Source: JACOXT01 sp964372855
GTDB lineage: Bacteria; Patescibacteriota; Microgenomatia; Levybacterales; UBA12049
Direction: 5' to 3'
DNA: 8,116 nucleotides
Assembly: GCA_964372855.1 (NCBI GenBank)
Contig: CAYJRY010000049.1
Coordinates: 1-8,116, forward strand
A program made the position numbers and the translations under genes. Each line of letters opens with the position of its first letter. The first letter of the stretch is position 1. A model generated the notes under the pieces. That model saw nothing but the letters and a program-made list of their open reading frames with translations, was not told the origin of the DNA and ran no database searches. Below, piece after piece: positions 1-4,903 of the stretch.

Positions 1-51
1 AAGTCGTAACAAGGTATCCCTAGCCGAAGCTGGGGATGGATCACCTCCTTT
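1..51 (+). rRNA. rrs: 16S rRNA, 3' end only (partial)
   Basis: The window opens inside the last helix region of small-subunit rRNA. The universal AAGTCGTAACAAGGTA stretch is at 1-16, helix 45 at 16-37 (ATCCCTAGC pairing with GCTGGGGAT, nine pairs including one G-U), then GGATCACCTCCTTT at 38-51 containing the anti-Shine-Dalgarno. The helix 45 loop is CGAA rather than the usual GGAA, but the two adenines methylated by KsgA are retained. The mature end is placed at about 51 by comparison with known 16S 3' ends. No 23S or 5S follows on either strand in the remaining 8 kb. Confidence 0.97.
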
Positions 52-169
52 CTAAAAATACTAATAAATCCAAATGGTATTCGAATTCATTCGAATTAAT
101 CATTCGGAGCAATTCGTATATAGGAAAGAGAGATGAACGGCAAGTTAACAAGTAACAATTTATTAGTAG

Positions 170-189
170 CAATTAACAATTGTTAATTG
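170..189. repeat. 20-base perfect palindrome
   Basis: CAATTAACAATTGTTAATTG equals its own reverse complement over 20 bases. A related half, GTTAATTGTTAAC, follows at 203-215. It could be a symmetric protein-binding site or form a cruciform or hairpin in the rRNA trailer; its role is unknown. Confidence 0.8.
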
Positions 190-209
190 TGAAATGTTTA
201 AAGTTAATT

Positions 210-245
210 GTTAACGAATACGTTAACACCCAAGTGAGTGCACTT
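210..245. repeat. Two small adjacent hairpins
   Basis: GTTAACG (210-216) pairs with CGTTAAC (221-227) across an AATA loop. AAGTG (232-236) pairs with CACTT (241-245) across an AGTG loop. Both stems are perfect. They are candidates for processing or termination structure in the 16S trailer; no poly-T follows either. Confidence 0.6.
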
Positions 246-257
246 CAAATGTGCGTG

Positions 258-299
258 GAATAGCACTTGCCCTGAGTTTATCGAAGGGAAATTCTATTC
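258..299. repeat. CCCTGAG/CGAAGGG palindromic element in an outer stem
   Basis: CCCTGAGTTTATCGAAGGG at 270-288 resembles the short palindromic CCCTGAGCnTGTCGAAGGG-type repeat I recall as scattered in many bacterial genomes. It sits inside outer arms GAATAG (258-263) and CTATTC (294-299), so the whole stretch can fold as a long interrupted hairpin. It lies just after the stop of the minus-strand hydrolase gene, where a terminator would be expected, but no T-tract follows on that strand. Confidence 0.5.
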
Positions 300-309
300 T
301 TTAGTTTTC

Positions 310-1104
310 CTACCACTTCCTGATAAAGCTTAATTTATTAACTAATTCACTTGTCATCGTATAGGGCATAGCATGATTGGAATTTTTAATAGTTATGATC
401 TGGTAGTTCTTTAAATTTGATTTTTTAAGCGCTTCTTTTATTTTCTCTATAGATGACACATAGTCATTTTCCGCCAAAATAAAAATGATTGGTAAATTGA
501 GATTTTTCAACGCTTCAAGATAAATAGAGTTTTTGGTAGTTAACTCCTTAGATTGCTGGTTAATTTTTTTAATATAATTTGGAAGATTTTTTGTTGCTAT
601 TTCATTTTTAATAAATTTCAATATTGACACAATAAGATGATAGGGAAAATTAGTAAATATAATTTTTATAGCTTCCAAAATAAATCTAATTTGTAATTGC
701 AGTTTTCGTAAGGTATATAAACCAACTGGGGTTATAAATATGATTCCATGAATTTTTAGATTGGTTTTATTTTTTAGTAATTTGGCAAGATGAATTGTTT
801 TAATCGTTCCCTGCGAATGCGTTATCAAAATTACTTTCGTTACTTTCGGATTAATATTATGAATACAGTTATTAATTTCATTTGCTTCGTATAAAAGGGA
901 GTTGTTAACTATTTTTTTTGAAATTGTTTGAAAAGCAAATGTTTTTGTGCGAAATGTATTCGCGAGAATAGAGCATATCTTTTTGACAGGATTAGATGTT
1001 ACATTTAGAGACCACCCGGGAAGATAAATTATTGCGTCGTTTCCTAAATGAAAATTTGATTTGTCAAAAACGATTGACTCAACATTAATAATTTTGTTTG
1101 ACAT
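310..1104 (-). CDS. Alpha/beta hydrolase
   Basis: A 264-residue serine hydrolase of the alpha/beta fold. An oxyanion-type LPGW lies at 28-31. The nucleophile elbow is THSQG with Ser97; the first glycine of the usual GxSxG is replaced by threonine. Asp214 in AENDYV and His244 in NSNHAM complete a catalytic triad in canonical order and spacing. No signal peptide is seen, so it is probably cytoplasmic. The lid region between the elbow and Asp214 (about 130-200) is rich in Ile, Lys and Asn. It starts 9 bases after the stop of the upstream glycosyltransferase, so the two are likely cotranscribed. An AGG overlapping that stop lies 12 bases before the ATG and is a weak ribosome site at best. The substrate cannot be told; esterase, lipase or thioesterase activity are all possible. 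The fold is fairly certain, the function is not. Confidence 0.85.
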   Translation of the reverse strand: MSNKIINVESIVFDKSNFHLGNDAIIYLPGWSLNVTSNPVKKICSILANTFRTKTFAFQTISKKIVNNSLLYEANEINNCIHNINPKVTKVILITHSQGTIKTIHLAKLLKNKTNLKIHGIIFITPVGLYTLRKLQLQIRFILEAIKIIFTNFPYHLIVSILKFIKNEIATKNLPNYIKKINQQSKELTTKNSIYLEALKNLNLPIIFILAENDYVSSIEKIKEALKKSNLKNYQIITIKNSNHAMPYTMTSELVNKLSFIRKW

Positions 1105-1113
1105 TAAAAGTTG

Positions 1114-1800
1114 TTACCTATTATATTTATGACGTCTGAGAGTTTTAATCAGTCTATATGTATACTCAAAATATGTAAATAATTTTTTCCACCTTCTAAA
1201 GGAAGTCTTGACAACAATATTATTATCGATATGTAGATAACCATGTTTACCTAAATGTATAGCAAGATCAGTATCTTCATGTACTTCATTATCGCTTAGA
1301 CATACTTCAGATTTTACTTTTTCCCAAGCACTTTTTCTAATTGCCATATTTGGGCCATAAAGAGTATTGTGTTTTAATTGCGATTTGATAATTGCAAAAA
1401 CTACTTTTACCATCCATTGGGAGTGTTGCAGCAAATCATGTATTGGGTAATTATAAAAATGAGTTGTACCTGAAATTCCGACTAAATTCTTGTTGTTTTT
1501 AAAATGCTCTTTGATACGTTTGATCCAATTTTTTGGAACCTGACTATCAGCATCCGTTCGCGCGATAATGTCATATCTTGCCTCATTAAACCCACGATTT
1601 CTGGCATGAATCATGCCTTGGATTTTCTCTTTAATGACTACATCGGCGTATTTTTTGGCAATATCAGATGTTTTGTCGCTTGAGTTATTGTCGATGACTA
1701 TTATTTCATCCGGCTTTATTTCCTGGCTTGTTATGCTAATAAGACATTTTTCAATATAATCTTCTTCGTTGTAAGCTGGTACTACTACGGAAACTTTCAT
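1114..1800 (-). CDS. Family 2 glycosyltransferase
   Basis: A 228-residue GT-A glycosyltransferase of family GT2, transferring a sugar from a nucleotide donor to a lipid or glycan acceptor, most likely at the inner face of the membrane. The sequence shows VVPAYNEE (6-13), VIDNNSSDKT (35-44), the metal-binding DAD at 83-85 within RTDADSQVP, and a HEDTD motif (174-178) supplying the probable catalytic acid pair. It is short and has no transmembrane helix, so it is a soluble or membrane-associated catalytic domain only. The ATG at 1798-1800 has no Shine-Dalgarno; a TATAAT box lies 19 bases upstream. It heads a two-gene unit with the hydrolase and diverges from another GT2 gene, which points to a surface polysaccharide or glycolipid locus. 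Donor and acceptor are unknown. Confidence 0.92.
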   Translation of the reverse strand: MKVSVVVPAYNEEDYIEKCLISITSQEIKPDEIIVIDNNSSDKTSDIAKKYADVVIKEKIQGMIHARNRGFNEARYDIIARTDADSQVPKNWIKRIKEHFKNNKNLVGISGTTHFYNYPIHDLLQHSQWMVKVVFAIIKSQLKHNTLYGPNMAIRKSAWEKVKSEVCLSDNEVHEDTDLAIHLGKHGYLHIDNNIVVKTSFRRWKKLFTYFEYTYRLIKTLRRHKYNR

Positions 1801-1819
1801 TTTGTTATAAAATAGTCAT

Positions 1820-1825
1820 ATTATA
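1820..1825 (-). promoter_or_regulatory. -10 box of the glycosyltransferase-hydrolase operon
   Basis: A perfect TATAAT on the minus strand ends 19 bases before the glycosyltransferase ATG, predicting a 5' leader of about 13 bases without a Shine-Dalgarno. The 17-bp upstream position carries only TTTTAA, so the -35 is poor. Confidence 0.5.
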
Positions 1826-1834
1826 GCCCATTTT

Positions 1835-1843
1835 TGATACAAT
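1835..1843 (+). promoter_or_regulatory. Extended -10 promoter of the plus-strand glycosyltransferase
   Basis: TGaTACAAT fits an extended -10 box (TGn plus TACAAT at 1838-1843). Ten bases separate it from the ATG at 1854, so transcription would begin about 4 bases before the start codon. No recognisable -35 or Shine-Dalgarno is present. It shares a 53-base spacer with the opposing promoter. Confidence 0.5.
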
Positions 1844-1853
1844 TAAAATTAAT

Positions 1854-2669
1854 ATGAATAGGAATGTTTACTTTTCAATAATTATACCAACTCTTAATGA
1901 GGTAAGGTTTTTGCCAAAAATATTATCTGATTTTGTAAAACAAAGATTGAAAAACTTTGAAATTGTGGTTGTTGATGGCAAATCGCGTGACAAAACATTC
2001 GAAAAAGCATTAAGCTTTTCAAAAAGTCTTCCTTTAAAAGCCTATTGCGTCGATAAGCAAAACGTGTCATATCAGAGAAATTTTGGAGCAAGTAAAGCAA
2101 AAGGGGAATTTTTTGTATTCTTAGATGCGGACGCAAGAGTAAATTCTACTTTTACAAGGAAACTCTACGATAGTGTTAATAGAAGTAGCGGTTCAATTTT
2201 TATTCCCACCTTGACTCCGGATGTTTTATCGCGAAAAAATATTGTACTTTTTAAATTAACTAATTTTGTAGTAGATCTATCTCAGTCGTTAAATAAGCCG
2301 CTTTCGGGAGGAGGGTCTATTGTTGTCTCAAGAAAACTTTTTTTTGAAATTAGTGGATTTAATGAGGAGCTTTATCTTGGTGAAGATCATGATCTAATTC
2401 AAAGGGCAAAAAAAAGTGGACATAAAGCTGTGATTTTAAAAGACGTTGAGGTGGTTTTTAATATGCGAAGAATTAGAAAAGAAGGTGAGGCTACAGTTTT
2501 ATACAAATACCTTTTGGCAACAGCATATATGCTAGTTAACGGAGAGATAAGAGATAAAATCTTTATGTATGAAATGGGAGGAGAAAGATATAAAGATTTA
2601 AGTGAGGATAAAGACAGGTGGAGCATCCTTCGTAAGACCTCAGAATTTCTTAAGAATTCCATGTCTTGA
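1854..2669 (+). CDS. Family 2 glycosyltransferase
   Basis: A 271-residue GT2 enzyme with a GT-A fold. It has IIIPTLNE (9-16), VVVDGKSRDKT (38-48), the DAD metal site (91-93 in FLDADARV), GEDHD (176-180) with the catalytic acidic pair, and an NMRRIRKEG segment (203-211) of the kind that lines the acceptor or donor site in this family. The stretch at about 216-230 is mildly hydrophobic, but no clear transmembrane helix is seen. It is divergent from the other GT2 gene and only distantly similar to it, so the two probably add different sugars. The ATG lies just after a probable extended -10 box, and the stop is TGA followed at once by TAG. The sugar specificity is not readable. Confidence 0.92.
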   Translation: MNRNVYFSIIIPTLNEVRFLPKILSDFVKQRLKNFEIVVVDGKSRDKTFEKALSFSKSLPLKAYCVDKQNVSYQRNFGASKAKGEFFVFLDADARVNSTFTRKLYDSVNRSSGSIFIPTLTPDVLSRKNIVLFKLTNFVVDLSQSLNKPLSGGGSIVVSRKLFFEISGFNEELYLGEDHDLIQRAKKSGHKAVILKDVEVVFNMRRIRKEGEATVLYKYLLATAYMLVNGEIRDKIFMYEMGGERYKDLSEDKDRWSILRKTSEFLKNSMS

Positions 2670-2696
2670 TAGCTTTCAAAAATCATTCTCTTTTGG

Positions 2697-2702
2697 TATA
2701 CT
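2697..2702 (+). promoter_or_regulatory. Probable -10 box for tRNA-Cys transcript
   Basis: TATACT ends 11 bases before the 5' end of tRNA-Cys. No good -35 is seen at 17 bp. It could drive tRNA-Cys, the small membrane protein and tRNA-Ile together. Confidence 0.45.
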
Positions 2703-2713
2703 TAACTTCACAA

Positions 2714-2786
2714 GGCGCGGTGGTGAAGCGGCTAACACGGCTGTTTGCAGAACAGATATTCAGGGGTTCGAGTCCCCTCCGCGCCT
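2714..2786 (+). tRNA. trnC: tRNA-Cys (GCA)
   Basis: A complete cloverleaf of 73 bases. Acceptor GGCGCGG (2714-2720) pairs perfectly with CCGCGCC (2779-2785). The anticodon GCA is at 2747-2749 in the loop TTGCAGA. The T-arm is AGGGG, TTCGAGT, CCCCT (2762-2778). The discriminator is T2786, the expected U73 identity base of tRNA-Cys. The first pair of the anticodon stem is a G-A mismatch. CCA is not encoded (CAA follows), so a CCA-adding enzyme is needed. Confidence 0.95.
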
Positions 2787-2824
2787 CAAAAGAGCTTATA
2801 ATTCAGGATCTAAAGTTAAGAATT

Positions 2825-3016
2825 ATGAGAAATCCAGAAAAAACAACAAGTTTTAATGAAAGTACAGGTGGAATTGCCCGTAATTTAGGTATTATGGGAG
2901 GAGTAGTTGGTTTAATTATCGAGTCTGCAAATCTTTTTGTAGGAGGAATAGGTTTGGCAGTGAGTGGAGAAATATTTAGAAGATTAGGTAGAAAACCACT
3001 GCCAAAAGCAGCTTAA
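2825..3016 (+). CDS. Small glycine-rich membrane protein
   Basis: A 63-residue protein of unknown family. A polar N-terminus (1-16, MRNPEKTTSF...) is followed by a glycine-rich hydrophobic region (about 21-50) that could form one long or two short membrane helices (about 22-32 and 37-50), then a basic tail (FRRLGRKPLPKAA). The glycine spacing resembles glycine-zipper segments. The same frame is open upstream to 2666, but that part runs through the tRNA-Cys gene, so the ATG at 2825 is chosen. There is no clear Shine-Dalgarno. The stop ends 3 bases before tRNA-Ile, so the mRNA very probably continues into that tRNA. Not recognised; a small stress or envelope peptide, or a toxin-like peptide, are all open. 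Confidence 0.6.
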   Translation: MRNPEKTTSFNESTGGIARNLGIMGGVVGLIIESANLFVGGIGLAVSGEIFRRLGRKPLPKAA

Positions 3017-3019
3017 TTT

Positions 3020-3091
3020 GGGTGGTTGGCTCAGTGGTAGAGCACTTCACTGATAATGAAGAGGTCAATGGTTCGATCCCATTACCACCCA
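3020..3091 (+). tRNA. trnI: tRNA-Ile (GAT)
   Basis: A complete cloverleaf of 72 bases. Acceptor GGGTGGT (3020-3026) pairs perfectly with ACCACCC (3084-3090). The D-stem is GCTC/GAGC, the anticodon stem CTTCA/TGAAG (3045-3049, 3057-3061) with loop CTGATAA and anticodon GAT at 3052-3054, and the T-arm AATGG, TTCGATC, CCATT (3067-3083). The discriminator is A3091. CCA is not encoded. In many bacteria this tRNA lies in the 16S-23S spacer; here it is 3 kb from the 16S end, immediately after a protein gene. Confidence 0.95.
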
Positions 3092-3095
3092 CACG

Positions 3096-3172
3096 CTTCA
3101 CTGACCCGCCTTCCCTAGAGCTTCTGTGGGCAAATAATGAAGAAGTACATGGTACGATTCCATGGCTGCCCA
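3096..3172 (+). pseudogene. Degenerate, rearranged tRNA-Ile copy
   Basis: Four bases after tRNA-Ile the sequence repeats CTTCACTGA (3096-3104), the anticodon stem and part of the loop of tRNA-Ile. An unrelated 30-base stretch follows. Then TAATGAAG (3135-3142) resumes the same loop and stem, followed by a T-arm-like CATGG, TACGATT, CCATG (3148-3164), GCTGCCC and an A in the discriminator position (3172). From 3133 on, about three quarters of bases match the tRNA-Ile 3' half. The D-arm and 5' acceptor are missing, and the T-loop has lost the invariant U55. TGTGGGCA (3125-3132) pairs perfectly with TGCCCACA (3167-3174), so a hairpin with a T-arm inside can still form. It is best read as a decayed tandem duplicate. 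Confidence 0.65.
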
Positions 3173-3422
3173 CAGGCTTTGGCAAGGTAACGTAAAGAAT
3201 AAAGCACTCTAGAAAAGAATATGCACTCCTTTAATTACCCAAATCCCTAAAAAAGTTTTCCCAATCATAGGTTAAAATAGAGGGCTGAGAATACCCCGTT
3301 TTTATCTGAGGCTAAATATTGTACTTTAGCCCAATAATAAGAGTGCATGATATTACCTAAAGAATTTAACTCGAAAGGTCATAAATTGAAGCAAAAGTGG
3401 GGTAAGGTCAGACTTATAATAG
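3173..3422. other. Non-coding stretch with structured element
   Basis: No supported gene lies between the tRNA remnant and the promoter of the 398-residue protein. GCACTCT appears at 3204-3210 and GCACTCC at 3223-3229. ATGCACTC (3221-3228) is perfectly complementary to GAGTGCAT (3341-3348) and could close a 128-base fold. Inside it are GGG/CCC around CTGAGAATA (3282-3297) and a perfect 7-bp hairpin GGCTAAA/TTTAGCC (3310-3331). Confidence 0.5.
3221..3348. ncRNA. Candidate structured RNA element, unknown
   Basis: A perfect 8-bp inverted repeat closes 128 bases that hold at least one strong internal hairpin (3310-3331, 7 bp, 8-base loop) and a short GGG-CTGAGAATA-CCCC loop reminiscent of part of the thiamine pyrophosphate riboswitch. 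Other parts of that riboswitch are absent. The strand is not settled. It ends 74 bases before the -35 box of the next gene, so it would not be in that gene's mRNA if that promoter is used. Confidence 0.3.
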
Positions 3423-3451
3423 TTGACAAATGACTTATAGTATGGTATAAA
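3423..3451 (+). promoter_or_regulatory. Near-consensus sigma70 promoter, extended -10
   Basis: TTGACA (3423-3428), a 17-base spacer and TATAAA (3446-3451) preceded by TGG make a near-perfect promoter. The predicted first transcribed base is about 3458, next to the ATG at 3459, so the transcript would be leaderless for that start. Confidence 0.85.
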
Positions 3452-3458
3452 AAGCCCA

Positions 3459-4655
3459 ATGAAAGAAAATCCAGGAAACGAAAAAAAACATCCAAAAGAC
3501 TTAGGAGAACAGATGAGAAGAGACCCAGAAGGCACGCTGGGAGAGATTCAAGCAAGAGGCTTAGCTGGCTTTCTTGAGCAGAGGGAGAGATTGGGGCAAA
3601 TGGCCTTTGTCAACAGTGAAGATTTACCTGTGCAGATGAACCCAAAAGCGCGTTTGGCTTTAGAAAAAGCTGGTGTAAAATTTCCTCAGTCGGTAAAAAG
3701 GGAAGCTTTGTTTCAAAGAGTTCAATTACCTAAGGGTTGGAAAAAGGTTGCGACTAATCATGAAATGTGGTCAAATTTACTTGACAGCGATGGTCGTGTT
3801 CGAGCAATTATTTTTTACAAAGCTTCATATGGAGGAGAATCTTTTCTCAGTCATAAGTTGCGATTGGATTACAACGTGGTTGAGGAAGGAGAGTCGGGGT
3901 TCAAAGGGGTTGTTCGCGATGGAGAAAATATACTTCACGAAACTCCTATTATTGGTTGGGTAAGAGAATGGGCTAGGGAAAAAGCGCATGAAGAGGCTGC
4001 TAACCGAGCTAAAGAATTGCTTAATAAATTTTACCCTAATTGGGAAGATGAATCAGCATATTGGGATGAAGAGATAAAGCCAGATATTAATCCAGATGAA
4101 AGAAAAGAAATTGTCATTCCCGTTAAAAAATCTTTTCCTGTTATTGTTGATTATGATGAAACGCTAGAGGAGTTAAAAAACAATCCTTTCTATCCTTATT
4201 TTTATAAAAGACTTACTTACTTAAGATACTTTCCTCAAACCGAAAGAAAAGGTAAACGTAATATAGAAGTATATCTTGTGCAGTTATGTTTGGGCGAAGA
4301 GAAGGAAGAAGGCATAACAGCGGAAACTGCTGTAAAAAGACTTAGGGAGGAAAGTTTAAGGCCAGCAGAGCTTCGAGAGTTACTAGCATTTAAAATTCAA
4401 CATAATGAGTTTCCGAATAGTCAGATACGTTCTATAATCGCTTTGGGTCAAGGCTGTATAGACGACAAATATCCCAGTTTAGAACTATTCCCTGTAATGT
4501 ATGATAATAGGCTTATTTTCGATGACGAAGATCCACTAAAACAAGGGGCAACAAGATTAGAGTTAAGGCTTGCAAAGGTACAAGGCGCTAAGGAATATGG
4601 AAAGTGGCTTTGGTTTGCTGCAGTTCCCCTCGATGAAAATGAGACAAGGTTATAA
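3459..4655 (+). CDS. Hypothetical protein with LPKGWKKV...MWSNLLD domain
   Basis: A 398-residue soluble protein that I cannot assign a function. Visible parts are: a charged N-terminus (1-50); a block from about 89 with LPKGWKKVATNHEMWSNLLD and then RVRAIIFYKASY (114-125); a charged helical stretch with WAREKAHEEAANRAKELL (171-188); NWEDESAYWD (194-203); and a C-terminal block (about 268-390) with EVYLVQLCLG, a helical RPAELRELLAF (301-311), RSIIALGQG (324-332), and a final GKWLWFAAVP (381-390). From memory these blocks resemble recurrent uncharacterised proteins of CPR genomes; this is not a search result. There is no signal peptide or membrane helix. Two starts compete: ATG 3459, where the consensus promoter would begin transcription, and ATG 3513 (Met19), which has AGGAG 5 bases ahead. 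It lies between tRNA remnants, away from the other genes. Confidence 0.8.
   Translation: MKENPGNEKKHPKDLGEQMRRDPEGTLGEIQARGLAGFLEQRERLGQMAFVNSEDLPVQMNPKARLALEKAGVKFPQSVKREALFQRVQLPKGWKKVATNHEMWSNLLDSDGRVRAIIFYKASYGGESFLSHKLRLDYNVVEEGESGFKGVVRDGENILHETPIIGWVREWAREKAHEEAANRAKELLNKFYPNWEDESAYWDEEIKPDINPDERKEIVIPVKKSFPVIVDYDETLEELKNNPFYPYFYKRLTYLRYFPQTERKGKRNIEVYLVQLCLGEEKEEGITAETAVKRLREESLRPAELRELLAFKIQHNEFPNSQIRSIIALGQGCIDDKYPSLELFPVMYDNRLIFDDEDPLKQGATRLELRLAKVQGAKEYGKWLWFAAVPLDENETRL
3503..3507 (+). promoter_or_regulatory. Possible Shine-Dalgarno for internal start at 3513
   Basis: AGGAG lies 5 bases before the in-frame ATG at 3513 (Met19 of the 398-residue protein). It is the best ribosome site seen before any start in this window and competes with the leaderless ATG at 3459. 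Using it would give a 380-residue product with a leader of about 55 bases. Confidence 0.45.
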
Positions 4656-4708
4656 AATAATACTTCAGCATTCAAGCTTCAATATTTATTAAACTAGAAA
4701 TTTCTTAA

Positions 4709-4867
4709 ATAATTCCGTCTCAAATAGAGCAACTTAGTCCAACGACCATAGATAAACCTAATGAGCAGCCTCAAAAGATTCCTCTAGCTATTGAAAAAGT
4801 TTCACCTGAGGCGACAAATAGATGGTCCGATTCCATCCCGACCCACTTTAGTTTTCTAATATATTTT
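4709..4867 (+). other. Open frame without start, possible gene remnant
   Basis: Fifty-three sense codons follow a TAA (4706-4708) and end at TGA (4868-4870). The middle reads like ordinary protein (SPTTIDKPNEQPQK, then IPLAIEKVSPEATNRW), but no ATG, GTG or TTG starts it, and its last part is the tRNA 3' fragment at 4821-4845 read as codons. It may be a decayed 3' end of a gene, or chance. Confidence 0.2.
4821..4845 (+). pseudogene. Isolated tRNA 3'-end fragment
   Basis: GATGG, TCCGATT, CCATC (4821-4837) forms a perfect T-arm with a 7-base loop. CCGACCC and A (4838-4845) then stand where an acceptor 3' strand and discriminator would be. It matches the tRNA-Ile 3' end (3067-3091) at 19 of 25 positions. 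No GGGTCGG partner, D-arm or anticodon arm exists upstream, and U55 of the T-loop is changed. It may be a fragment left by insertion or recombination at a tRNA. Confidence 0.5.
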
Positions 4868-4895
4868 TGAAATTATTAGTCGAATGTGTTAATAT
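4867..4895 (+). promoter_or_regulatory. Promoter of the TIM-barrel gene
   Basis: TTGAAA (4867-4872), a 17-base spacer and TAATAT (4890-4895) preceded by TGT form a good extended -10 promoter. The -10 ends 8 bases before ATG 4904, predicting a nearly leaderless mRNA. This argues against the upstream in-frame GTG at 4886, which lies inside the promoter. Confidence 0.75.
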
Positions 4896-4903
4896 ATGGC
4901 TCT

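Larger units (their letters stand above)
52..309. other. 16S downstream spacer, palindrome-rich, no gene
   Basis: No coding region or tRNA is visible between the 16S end and the stop of the converging hydrolase gene. The spacer has two copies of ATTCGAATT (79-87, 89-97), a perfect 20-base palindrome (170-189), a 7-bp hairpin with a 4-base loop (210-227), a 5-bp hairpin (232-245), and a CCCTGAG...CGAAGGG element inside a longer inverted repeat (258-299). The tRNA-Ile and tRNA-Ala genes and the 23S often found after 16S are absent. The hairpins may end rRNA transcription or the opposing operon, but none has a clear T-tract. Confidence 0.7.

Noticed and set aside
79..97. Two ATTCGAATT copies as a CRISPR or att repeat
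   Set aside because: Only two 9-base copies one base apart, AT-rich and self-complementary; too short for an array and no spacer structure.
1894..2136. Minus-strand open frames inside the plus-strand glycosyltransferase (also 2399-2686)
   Set aside because: They are shadows of a well-supported GT2 gene and have no domain-like sequence.
2666..2824. N-terminal extension of the 63-residue protein to give 116 residues
   Set aside because: The extension is a translation of the tRNA-Cys gene; the ATG at 2825 after the tRNA is the sensible start.
2602..2856. 84-codon plus-strand open frame
   Set aside because: It overlaps the end of the glycosyltransferase gene and then reads through tRNA-Cys in another frame.
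2976..3185. 69-codon minus-strand open frame
   Set aside because: It is the antisense of tRNA-Ile and its remnant; the GIEPLTSS...STTEP pattern is the usual false protein produced by reading a tRNA backwards.
3270..3345. Thiamine pyrophosphate riboswitch
   Set aside because: Only CTGAGA-ATA-CCCC fits. The upstream GGGGUGC strand and the downstream AATGCCAGCGTAGGGA core are absent, and the next gene is not a thiamine gene and has its own promoter.
4886..4903. GTG start six codons upstream for the TIM-barrel gene
   Set aside because: The GTG overlaps the extended -10 box, so it would precede the predicted transcription start; it also lacks a Shine-Dalgarno.
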